The translations under genes were made by a program, and so were the position numbers. Shown here in pieces: positions 22,827 through 35,000 of a stretch of 64,000 bases of DNA (position 1 is its first letter; each line of letters opens with the position of its first letter). Source of the DNA: Achatina immaculata (taxonomy: Eukaryota; Mollusca; Gastropoda; Stylommatophora; Achatinidae); assembly GCA_009760885.1 (NCBI GenBank), contig CM019697.1, positions 24,876,210-24,940,209 on the forward strand, written 5' to 3'. Under the pieces are notes generated by a model. The model did no database searches and was not told where the DNA came from. It saw nothing but the letters and a program-made list of their open reading frames with translations.

Positions 22827-24303
22827 CTGATTTATGAGAGGATTGTGTTCCTATACAGCAAATAAATGGCAGTAATTACATGGCTGCTGACTGACTGGAT
22901 GACACAGTTCAAGACGTCATGGAAAGTAATTTCTTAAAAAAATCATTCACAGCAAAGGACTTCATAATACATTTGTATAACTAGGAAAAAAGTAGGAACA
23001 GCTTTATTATTTAACGATTACACAGATGTGACGTTTCGGCGCGAGCCTTCATCATACAAAAACAAACAGGATGAAGAATCCGAGAGGAAATCTTTTTTTT
23101 TCTTTAAATGAAGTTCAAAGAAAGCGTTCATAAGATTTAAGCGCCAAGATTTATATACATCTCAAAGATTTTATCATGAAACCTGATCATGTTTAGGGTA
23201 ACTCCAGGAGATTTTTTTTTTTTTACCCAAAACAGTGAATTAACTGGGCTGGGAATGGGTAATGCTGTTTTTATGTGTAATAATCATTTTCTGTGCCAAT
23301 AAAGACATCAAGAAAATATCAACACTGTTAAAAAACAGAAAAATATCAGAAATTAATCAGAACAAAACTTCTGAATTCACTAAGAAATCCTCCAAAGTTG
23401 ATGGTTGCATTGAATGAAATGACACTATAATCAACAGTGGCAGCATACAACAGCCAGGCCAAGACATCCCTCTTTTCTCTTGAAACAGATTGTTACTTCA
23501 GCCAGGCCAAGACATCCCTCCTTTCTCTTGAAACAGATTGTTACTTCAGCCAGGCCAAGACATCCCTCCTTTCTCTTGAAACAGATTGTTACTTCAGCCA
23601 GGCCAAGACATCCCTCCTTTCTCTTGAAATGGGTTGTTACTTCAGCCAGGCCAAGACATCCCTCCTTTCTCTTGAAACAGGCTGTTACTTCAGCTAGTCC
23701 AAGACATCCCTCCTTTCTCTTGAAACGGGTTGTTACTTCAGCCAGGCCAAGACATCCCTCCTTTCATCTTGAAACGGGTTGTTACTTCACCCAGGCCAAG
23801 ATATTATCTTTCCTTTCTCTTGAAACAGGTTGTTACTTCAGCCAGATCAGTGTATTCGCCAGAGTAGTGGAGCTTGATGAGAGACTAAATTTCTTTAATA
23901 GTAAAGAATTCACATATAAAATTACTGAGAGATATAGGAATATTTGGTTGGGTTTGCATGTACAAACAGACACTATTTTGTGTGATTATGCTAAATGTAT
24001 GACTATATTCTTCAGTGATGGAATTCATTTGGTGGGGTAATGACTTTTATCACAGTGAAGACAAGAGGTGGACTATATTAAGAAGCATGCAGTCATCATC
24101 TATATATCTGCAAGCACAACACAGTAGAACATTCAGTAATAATGACTAAAAAATAAACCTTCAAAGAAAGCTCTGTACTGAAAAAAAAAACAACAAAAAA
24201 CTTAAGCTCTACATGCTTACATTAACTTTTGTTTTGATGGGCATATTTGGCATGCCATACATGAAACTGTATGGATATGAATATGAATGACTAATGTAGC
24301 ATA
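22827..24303. repeat. 1.47-kb tandem duplication, unit 2
   Basis: Second copy of 21354-22826. The offset is 1473 bp at the start and 1476 bp by the minisatellite because of T-tract growth near 23212-23224. The A run is interrupted by caac in this copy. Confidence 0.95.
23441..23851. repeat. 48-bp minisatellite, second-unit copy
   Basis: Same array as 21965-22375, carried inside duplication unit 2 with the same internal variants. Confidence 0.93.
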
Positions 24304-24855
24304 CAATATAATTATGTTGGAAGGTGTCCATTTGATCAAATATGAGAAGATTTGTAATTACTATGATGAGTTTAATCATTAACATTTAATATCTGTACTA
24401 GGAGACCAGATGACACATGTGGCACTCTCATTTGGGTCACTGATATAAAGCTGACCAACACCCTATCCTTCCCCAGTGCTCTGTCTGCTGTCTTAATAAT
24501 AGGGTGTTGTGATACTGCTGGCTGGTGTGTCGGGGGAAGGTTTACACATTCTTCATGGCGGTGGAGCTTGTCAAGAAGTCTGCTTTTTATGTCTGGTGTG
24601 AGGAAAGCCACACAGCTTGTTTCATGAAATATGGTGCCTTTGTTACAAGGCGAGCTTCTGGCATCAGCTGTTTGGTGTTTTTAGTTCAGGTCAAAGGTGA
24701 CATGATTCTTCTAGTCCATTCACAGCAAGAAACAGAGTTAACTCATTGAAACTTCAGTTTTAACCACATACTGTAGATTCAGATCAGCAATGCATTACAG
24801 ATGAAAGCCAGCACAAATAAATTTCTTAATGGTCATGGCTGTTAGCAGGTTGGCT
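24304..24855. other. unassigned, with a dispersed-repeat segment
   Basis: No exon recognised. The segment 24488-24610, containing ggtggagcttgtcaagaagt, resembles stretches at 55900-56040 and 57930-58040, so it is probably an old interspersed repeat. Confidence 0.4.
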
Positions 24856-25275
24856 TTTTGTAAGAGTGGAGACAGGTCACAGGGGGAGCATGTTGTAAGA
24901 GTGGAGACAGGTCACAGGGGGAGCATGTTGTAAGAGTGGAGACAGGTCACAGGGGGAGCATGTTGTAAGAGTGGAGACAGGTCACAGGGGGAGCATGTTG
25001 TAAGAGTGGAGACAGGTCACAGGAGGAGCATGTTGTAAGTGGAGACAGGTCACAGGGGGGAGCATGTTGTAAGAGTGAAGACAGGTCACAGGGGGAGCAT
25101 GTTGTAAGAGTGGAGACAGGTCACAGGGGGAGCATGCTGTAAGAGTGGAGACAGGTCACAGGGGGAGCATGCTGTAAGAGTGGAGACTGGTCACAGGGGG
25201 AGCATGCTGTAAGAGTGGAGACAGGTCACAGGGGGAGCATGCTGTAAGAGTGGAGACAGGTCACGGGGGGGGGGG
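24856..25275. repeat. 35-bp minisatellite, 12 copies, ending in G15
   Basis: The unit contains gtaagagtggagacaggtca and cagggggagcatgtt. The last copy runs into about fifteen G residues at 25265-25279. Confidence 0.95.
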
Positions 25276-25778
25276 GGGGGAGTGGCATGTTTAATCGTAA
25301 AAGGACGTTTCATTTTCTAGCTTTTAAGGGCTATTGATAAGCGTAAATTTTCTTATATTTGTGCCACATAAGTATTTTTGTTTCTCTGAGTAAAGATATA
25401 TTTTACATATCTGAAAATGTTTAAAATAAGGAATCATTTGTAAAATAATGAAGTGATATATGTGGGAGATGGATTTTCCTAAATTAAAATTTAAAAAAAA
25501 AAAAAAAGGTTAAAATGGTGGGAATGTGATGCAGAAAAAACCGGATTTTGGAACTAGTGTAAAAAATGAACTCTTGCTTTCAGTAATATTCATCTGATGT
25601 GTGAATGACAGAATTGGTTTATAACCATATAATATGTACATAAAAGCATTTCATTATGTCCTTGACACAAACTACAAGCTCAGACATGAGATTTTGTTTT
25701 TGGATTAAACTGCTAACAGAAGACACCTCACAGAGAAGACACGAGTCCTCCATTTTGTATCCATCAGTACAAGCACAT
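25276..25778 (-). other. CDR2: CDR2 3' flank / putative 3' UTR
   Basis: Non-coding, AT-rich sequence downstream of the CDR2 stop on the minus strand. No clear poly(A) signal was identified by eye. Confidence 0.4.
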
Positions 25779-26054
25779 TTATCTACCGTCAATCAGTCCT
25801 CTTGCGCCATCCCCAGACGGAGAAGTTATCGGACTGTAAGCCGAGTTTCTCTTATCACCGTCAGGGTCTCCAGGGATTTCTTCTATCCGGCTCTTCCGAA
25901 GTGTAGCAAAAATGTCCTTGAAGAGGGCTTTGTATGGTGGGATGTTGCCGCTCTCCTGGTAGTAGTCCCTGTTCAGTGTGATGTGAAGCAGAGTCTGAAC
26001 TTCCTTGTGGGCCAAACGGCAAGAGTCGTCTTCCCCTTCTTTCTTTCCTTTGCT
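25779..26054 (-). CDS. CDR2: CDR2 exon 6 (terminal)
   Basis: The acceptor on the minus strand is ttcctcccacag before 26054. The exon encodes SKGKKEGEDDSCRLAHKEVQ, the conserved PPYKALFKDIFATLRKSR block and a Ser/Gly-rich tail ending GLIDGR, then stop. A TACA-rich array begins only about 30 bp upstream of the acceptor. Confidence 0.93.
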   Translation of the reverse strand, partial: SKGKKEGEDDSCRLAHKEVQTLLHITLNRDYYQESGNIPPYKALFKDIFATLRKSRIEEIPGDPDGDKRNSAYSPITSPSGDGARGLIDGR

Positions 26055-29000
26055 CTGTGGGAGGAACAGTTACCAGCTCATATGTGTTTCTGTACATACT
26101 TGTACATACATATATACCTGTACATACATACACACTTGTACATACATATATACCTGTACATACACACTACATATATACCTGTACATACATACACACTTGT
26201 ACATACATATATACCTGTACATACATACACACTTGTACATACATATATGCCTGTACATACATACACACTTGTACATACATATATACCTGTACATACATAC
26301 ACACTTGTACATACATACACACTTGTACATACATATATACCTGTACATACATACACACTTGTACATACATACATACTTGTACATACATATGTACTTGTAC
26401 ATACACACCTGTACATACATACATGCACACTTGTACATACATACACACTTGTACATACATATATACTTGTACATATATACCTGTACATATATATATACAT
26501 GTACATACATACTTATATACTTGTACATACATATATACGAGGGGTGATTGATAAGTTCTCGGCATACTTGAAATGCACAGCTGATATTAGGTGCATTTAT
26601 AGATCAGGTTAATGTAAGATTAAACACCAAGTTTCAAGAAGTTAACTGCAACCAATTTTTTTTTACAGGCTACTGGAGTGGTAAGGGGAGTCAGAAATTG
26701 AGAAAATGGATAACATTTCTAACTGAGCAGTCATTTACTACCTCTGCATCAAGGGCATTGAAGGAGATCCATGAGAATATGGTAGAGACTCTAGGGGGGA
26801 GTGCCCCTTCTTACAGCACAGTGAAGAAATGAGCAGCTCAATTCAGACATGGAAGGGAGAGTCTGGAAGATGATCCCCGTCCAGGAACACCAAGAACGAT
26901 AATCACCGATGAAACTACCGGCAGAATCCATGACATGATAATGGAGGATCGACGACTAACTGAGCAGTACATTGCTACTAAGTTGGGCATCTCCCAGGAG
27001 CATGTTCATGCCATTATTCACAATGATCTTCAAATGACGAAGGCCTTTGCTCAATAGGTCCCGAAACTTCTTGAAGCTGATCACAAACGACAGTGTCTCA
27101 ACATGTCAAGAGACAATCTTGGTCGTTTTTCTGTAGCTCCTGAAAAGTTTCTTCAGCAATTTGTGACTATGGATGAGACTTGGGTTCATCATTTTCAACC
27201 AGAAACCAAAGAACAGTCAAAGCAGTGGAAACATCATGGATCCCCACCTCCAAAGAAAGCAAGGGTGGTTCTATCTGCAGGCGAAGTGATGGCTTTCATC
27301 TTTTGGGATTCAGAAGGTGTGCTATTGGTAGACTATCTTCAAAATGGCAGAATGGTCACTGAGACCTATTTCGCTAATCTTGTGAAGCAACTGCGGCTCA
27401 CATTGAAGGAAAAGCGTCGAGAGAAATTGACGAGAGGGGTGATCTTTCATTAAGACAATGCTCTAGTTCAGAAGATGGCGGTGGCAATGGCTGCCATCCA
27501 TGAATGCGGCTTCCAGCTTTTTGAACATCCTCCTTATTCCCCAGATTTGGCCCCTTCGGACTATTACCTGTTTACCAAACTAAAAAAGGAGCTCAGTGGT
27601 CGCAAATTTGCTTCAGATGATGATATCATTCATGCTGCAGACCACTTTCCACTGGCACAAGATACTGATGTTTACAAAGAAATGATCTGTATGCTCCAGG
27701 ATCACTGGACTAAGTGCATAAACATGCAAGGGGTCTATGTTGAGAAATAACCCCAAAAAGTTATCAACAAATAATCCATTGTATCTTATGCTGGGAATAT
27801 AAATTCTTATGAATTTGCATGTGCTGATTTAGTAAAACTGAAATCATAATATTTGTATATGTTAACAAGTTCTCCTTTGGTGTATATGTGAAAGAAAGGC
27901 TGTTTATTGTCCAGGTGCTGGTTCTTCATATGAGAGCTTCCCAGCACAAGAGCTTGTTCTGCGGTAAATGACTTCTGAAATTAGACTCATTCATCGCTAA
28001 GCAACAATACTTTATAACTGGTGTGAACAGTATGAACTGTGTGTGTCAGAATCATCGAGATATTGAGTGCTACATTATGAGGCTTGTGAAGAAAGTTCAA
28101 ACATTAACAAGTCATTACCATCTCAGCTTGGAGATGAAAAATTCAGTCAAGATCTACCTGCTATAGCAATAATGTGAGGTACACATGGCTTGCTGCATCA
28201 GACCTGGGTTGATTTTAGCCAGTGTTATAGAATAAGGAATAATCTACGAGCAGAAGATAATAGGCTACAGCATTATTATGAAAGAGATAATTTCAATGAT
28301 AACATAATCATTTTTTCTCATCAGAACAATTACAGTTTGATTTGTTAGCACTGTCCTTTCCTCAGCCTTCTGAAGTAATCTCAAAACAAATTTTAAGATA
28401 AAAACGTTTAGAGAACACGTTGAGAAAGAAATGTTATAAGCTGTAAATTGTATCAGAGTTAAGTGAATGTATGTTGAAAGTTTAAACTTGCCTGGATAAC
28501 CGCCTGGTATTTGGTGAAGAGTGACTGATACTGTGACTCCAGCTCATCCAGAATAGACAGGCTAGCGTCTTCACCTACCTGGATTTCTTTGGCATCAGAA
28601 GCCACTTTGTTTATGGATTCTGCACATATGTTAGTATAAACAACATCACTCAATCTATATAAACACAACCACAGCACAACAACTAATAAAAAAAATAACT
28701 GCAATAATATAGCACATAAGTAAAGGGTAAAGGTAGTCCCATAGCAAATGCCGTAGGGGATGAAATGTTAAGAGACCTCATTATGCTGGGCCATCAGTGT
28801 ATGAGGTAGGGTGGCCAGTTCCTTTCCTCGCTGCCTTTCCTTACCAGGTTTTCTCTGGTATCCCATTTACGAGGCTGGGTTGACCTCAGGGCCGTTTTGG
28901 TTGGGAAAAAAAATCTCGCTCAGCTGGAGATTCAAAGCACACAAACAAAAATTTTAAAAGATAGCTGAGCAAAATTGTAACTCTAAAATGTTTAATGTTC

Positions 29001-32000
29001 CGATAAGAGCTCAAAGTCAGCATTAACAACATTAGAGAAGATATTTTGAAATATAATCATGGAAACAGAGTTTTTAAACATGTGACAATCCTATGGATTT
29101 AGACGTTTATAAGATAGAAAGCAAGACAGGGAAGCCAATGATCTGGTACAGATAATCTTGACTGAGGAAGTGACGATGATGTCAGTAGAAGAAAAACAAC
29201 AGCTCACCTGTACTACTGTAGAGACTTCCTCCAGACTCCAGTTTCACGGCCTTGGCCTCTGACCTGAGTTCAGGGTCATCGTGCTCAAGTTCACTCAGCA
29301 TTTTCTTCTCAGGCTCATGCAGTTCCTCATGTATGTTATCTCCGTTGGCAGTGACTGCCACAGACTGTCGGTGGTAGGAGTCTGAGCCTGACAAAACCTC
29401 CTCCAGCTCGTACTGTATCATGATGGCTTCCGAAAGCTTGGTCTCTAAGACCTTGACCTTATTTTCTAAACTGTGATTCTCTTCCATCAAGACGGAACGC
29501 TCAACCTCCAGATCCTCTAATTTTCTTCTGTCTATTGTTTGTTGGACCTTTAAGTGTTGGACTGAATCTTGCAGTTTTCTGATCTCAGACTCGTAAGGAT
29601 TCAGTGGAATATTTTTAAACTGATCTGAGCATGTCCAAGCTAGATTCTCAAAGTAAAAACCAGAATTTTGATCATTTCTGTCACTCATACTCAGTCTGTT
29701 CAGACTGGACGTTCGACGTTTATCTGGGACCTTTTTGTTGGCCTTTTTCTCTGCAGCTTTGTAGTCATCCAGTTTTTTCTGTAAGTCATCGACTTTATCC
29801 TCCAGGTGTCGAATCAAAGCTGATTGTCTGAAATTTAATGTAAATATATTCTGTAAACAAAAAAAGTTTTAAATATTTATAGCCATGAAAAAAAGATATG
29901 AAATAAAATGTATAATGTGCAAAACAGATAAAGATTAAAATATGAGAAAGTAGTATTTTGAGATATAAAGATTACTTCATTAAATTTAATTTATAGCAAA
30001 ATTTGCAAAGTTTACAGTTTCTGCAAAAAATTAATAAAATAACTTTTTTTCAATTTCATACTGCGTCATCACATTCTTCCACTGGATTATGTACTTAACC
30101 AGTAACACATTAAATATTACACAAAGTGTCCAACAACATCATTATGTTGGCAGCCAACAGAACTGAGACATTAAACTTCACCATTCATTCATTCATTAAT
30201 TTGCATGTCCCTTGCGGAATTTAGCCTCCCTAACAGCACTCCTGTAGGCCTCTCGGTTGTCAGCAAGATGGCCTGCTGCTGATGCATCCATTTGCAGATC
30301 AACAACAATGTCTTGCAGCCATCTTCACCTTGGCCTTCCTCTCTTTTTCCTATTATGTACCCTTCCAAGAGGTCTTATCTAGGTTATCATAACGTTTAAT
30401 GTGTCCAAGATATTTAAGTTTTCTTTATTTTATCCTCTTTACTAGCCGGCCTTCTTCAATATTAAGTTCTTGTAGTATGGATACATTAGTTCTTTTTTGT
30501 GTCCATGATATTTGAAGAACTCTTCTGTAGCATTCAAAGTCATTTATCTATTTCTCAGCTGTTTTGTTAAGTGTCTAGGTCTCAAAGGCCTATGTTGCAT
30601 GGGAAAGACACATGGCCTTAAAAATCTTATTTTTTAAACTTCACCAAGCATCTAATTTTCACTGATATTATTATTTGTGATTTTCTTTGATAACAATTTT
30701 TTTGTAAGTACTAAATAATGTTAATGAACAGAATTATGTCTGTTCAAGTTAATTTTATCAGTTTATTGTGTGACATGAGTTTTGCTCTGTTGTCACAGAT
30801 GACAAACTAATCTCTAATTACAGTCTGTCAAGACCCTAACTACAGGTTGTCAAGACCCTAACTATAGTCCACCAAGACCCTAACTACAGGTTGTCAAGAC
30901 CCTAACTACAGTCCACCAAGACCCTAAGTACAGTCCACCAAGATCCTAACTACAGTCCACCAAGACCCTAACTACAGGTTGTCAAGATCCTAACTACAGT
31001 CAAACCAAGACCCTAACTACAGTCCACCAAGACCCTAACTACAGTCCACCAAGACCCTAATTACAGTCCACCAAGACCATAACTACAATCCACCAAGACC
31101 ATAACTCATATTTTTAAAACTGCTCCCTTTTTGCTTGCCACTGCAGCCTAGTGAACAAAGTAGGGATCTATGTTAGGATCTTACATAAATGTTTTATGAT
31201 CATGATCAATGCACTCATGAAAGTCAAATAGTGATCTCTGTAACATCTCTGTACAGGTGCATATTCTCTGTAACAGCAGTGAGAATCCTTGATGACTGGA
31301 GAGTAAATTATTGTGAGGACTAGATTCCCTGTTTAACCTGAGAATGTTACCATCAGTTTGGCCCTTCCATGTCAGAGATCTTTGTGATCCCCATTATGGT
31401 GAAGCATGGTACAATGATTAACTCTGACAGAATCATCTTTCTCTTTTATATACACTCTGTTATATATGGAAAGATCATTTTTCTCTTTTATATACAGTCT
31501 ATTATATATTTTATTTTATATTCTTCCTGTGCTATTAAATGTCACATAGGGCTCGCAAGGTTGTTCGCCAATTTTTCCTGTTTTCGGCGAGCTTTTCAAT
31601 CTCATCAAGGGGTTTTATGCCTATTAATTTGGCCTCTCTTAACAATGTCCTCTTTAGAATTTCACTTGGTCTGCCTCTTTTTCTTTGGCCTGTTTTATAT
31701 ACACTCTATTATATATGGAAAGATAATATTACTCTTTTATATACACTATATTATACATGGAAAGCCATGATAGCCTCCTGGCAGCACTGGGTCAGCCATG
31801 CTTGAAATGAGAATAGTGACAATAATCACATCCATTTCCCAAAGCAAGAATAATGATTAAAAGGGGACACTACTACTAACTCACAACTCAACACTAATTA
31901 CTGACTCACTTTTCAATCTTTTGCTTGTCTGCCCTTGCCTCCATTATCATCTTCTGGTTACTTTTCTCAAGGTCCTGTGCTGTCCTGTCAACTTCCTCAT

Positions 32001-35000
32001 AAATCCTGTTCCTGGATTCTGTCATAGTTCTCATTGTTTCCAGCTGCGACTTCAGAAACTGGAAGTGATGAAAGGTCAAGCTAATAAAGTCCATTAACAG
32101 ATACAGTCAAATCAAGGTCCATTGTAAATCTTCACCATTTTATATTTATGCAAGCATCTGTAAAGATTATGCTTCTGACAAACATCTGGATTTAACAAAA
32201 GCAAATATAAAAGAATGATGGGGAAGGCTGGATTGAAGGATTCTTTATAAATATCATTTTATTCTCTTAAATGTGAGTTCTGCTTTACATCTCCTAGTCA
32301 ATCTCATAATACATTTATTTCCTCATTCTAGTCATTTTGCAGGTTAACTTCACATCTCACAGTCATTACCAGCTTTATTTTCCTCCTCCCAGTCTTTCTC
32401 AACTTAATTTTATACCTCTCAGTCATTCTAAAATTTATCAATAAAACAATCAAGTAATCACCGAGAAGAAATGTCTATATTTTTTTTGGTCAATTTCCCA
32501 CGGATAGTTGGTTTAAGGCGTATGTGGCAGTTTCAAAGGACAGTGAAATCCAATTTTTTTTAAAAATGAAAACACTAAATATTTCAGCAAAAATGCCTTT
32601 TTTTCTAGGAGTAGAACAAACAAAATAAAGAAGGAATCACTTGAATGATAATACTGATCACCTGTATTTCCATAGCCTGGTCCTGGTTGATGTTCTGCAG
32701 TTGGTTCACCTGAGACTCCAGCTCCCTGTTCTTTTCCAGCAAAGCCTTGCCAAGCTCAGCAGCAAGCTGAAGGTCTGTGACAGAAACAGTTGTGGGAAGT
32801 TAACAGAAAAGATGTGTTTAAGAATCATACTGGTGACAGAAACAGCTGTGGGAAGTTAACAGAAAAGATGTGTTTAAGAATCATACTGGTGACAGAAACA
32901 GTTTTGGGAAGTTAACAGAAAATCACACTGCACTTCACAGCACAGACACAACCATCAGAGACCTGAGTAGACCAGTATATGTTTTTATATTGATTTGGTC
33001 ATATGTGTAGAATGAGTAAAGAACAACTAACAAAGCTTGCAGGGAGGGGCAGGGGAGGGGACCTGTAAAGGGGACTACTTTAAAAGTTTATCAAAGAGCA
33101 GGCAAAGAAAGGAAGCAAGTGCCTCAGAGAGCAAGCAAAGAAAGGGAGCAAGTGCCTCAGAGAGCAAGCAAAGAAAGAGAGCAAGTGCCTCAGAGAGCAA
33201 GCAAAGAAAGAGAGCAAGTGCCTCAGAGAGCAAGCAAAGAAAGAGAGCAAGTGCCTCAGAGAGCAAGCAAAGAAAGGGAGCAAGTGCCTCAGACAGCAAG
33301 CAAAATAAGGAAGCAAGTGCCTCAGAGAGCAAGCAAAGAAAGAGAGCAAGTGCCTCAGAGAACAAGCAAAGAAAGGGAGCAGGTAAAAGTACTAGTTGTC
33401 CTATTATGTCGTAGAGGCACCTGGGGGTATGCTATATTTTCTTTGGACTGTTGGAACACTAGAGGGTGATGTGGTCAGCGTCATGCCTGGTCACCTTTCC
33501 TTGACCTGTCAGCCACACTAGAGGGTGATGTGGTCAGCGTCATGCCTGGTCACCTTTCCTTGACCTGTCAGCCACACTAGAGGGTGATGTGGTCAGCGTC
33601 ATGCCTGGTCACCTTTCCTTCCAACAGCCCCAGAAGAGGCCAGGTACAGCTGGATGACTGAGGTGAGTCAGGTCAGATTTGAATCCTCTCACGAGAGACT
33701 AGTGCACCAGCCACTTCACTACTTGGGTGCCCAACAGAGCAGACTGGGTGTCAGCCACAAAAATTAACAACTGTTTTAGACATGAAAGGAGCAACCAAAT
33801 AACTACGGAAAAGACCAGTACACCATCCAGTCTGCCATAACCGTCTGATAAGAATAACCAAACATTTTGGAGGGAGTGCGCTCTCACTCAAACATTAAAA
33901 CAACACAGGAGCTTACAGGTATCACACAAAAACACACAGCAGAATACAGAAATTCTGTCAAAGAAAAATAATACACAAAAAAAGTTAAAGGAATGTGCAG
34001 ACATGATGAAAGAACCATGTACAATCAAGACAGTAAGACACAAAGGGTTGGGACGGGCTGGTTGCCGGTCTTCAGTCCACAACATTCAGTTAAGAAAACA
34101 GTTTACCGTAGATTGTACTTCTCATGGGCTTAATAAGTCACATGAACATATGGATTGTAATATACTCACAGAACACAGTATACCAACACAGACACAAAAA
34201 ACAGAACACAGTATACCAACATAGACACAAAAAACAACACAGTATACCAACATATACACAAAAAACAGAACACAGTATACCAACACAGACACAAAAAACA
34301 ACACAGTATACCAGCACAGGCACAAAAAACAGAACACAGTATACCAACACAGACACAAAAAACAGAACACAGTATACCAACACAGACACAAAAAACAACA
34401 CATTATACCAACATAGACAAAACAGAACACAGTATACCAACATAGACACAAAAAACAGAACACAGTATACCAACACAGACACAAAAAAACAACACAGTAT
34501 ACCAACATAGACACAAAAAACAACACAGTATACCAACACAGACACAAAAAAACAACACAGTATACCAACATAGACACAAAAAACAGAATACAGTGTACTA
34601 ACACAGACACAAAAACAACACAGTATACCAACATAGACACAAAAAATAGAACACAGTACACACAATAAGCTAGGTTCTTGATCTCCCTTTACAAAGCATG
34701 ATCAAATCAAAATCCACAAAGTTGGCTGAAGAGATTTTTTTTTTAATTTGAAAATGACAGTCAGGATCAATGCAACAAATCTGTTTGATGTGACATCTGC
34801 GTAAACTGTGCAGGATTACAACACAAACTTAGTGGCACATTCATTCCTGTGTGAGTTAACTCTCCTAGTTACTTGTTCTTGTGGAAGCTGACTATCAAGC
34901 AGGAACTAGTGTAACTGATCTGAAAGTTAGCTTTCAACTGTAGGGTTATTCTGGTGATAACAACAGGATGTGTAGCAAGTCTTCAACATCTTATCTAGCA

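Noticed and set aside
25656..26612. 318-residue plus-strand open frame
   Set aside because: It is the antisense of CDR2 exon 6 run on into the TACA-rich array. No family resemblance, and the minus-strand exon explains the region.
34122..34665. Cys/Val-rich frames of 175-179 residues resembling membrane proteins
   Set aside because: A 30/33-bp minisatellite read in several frames. No splice signals or homology.
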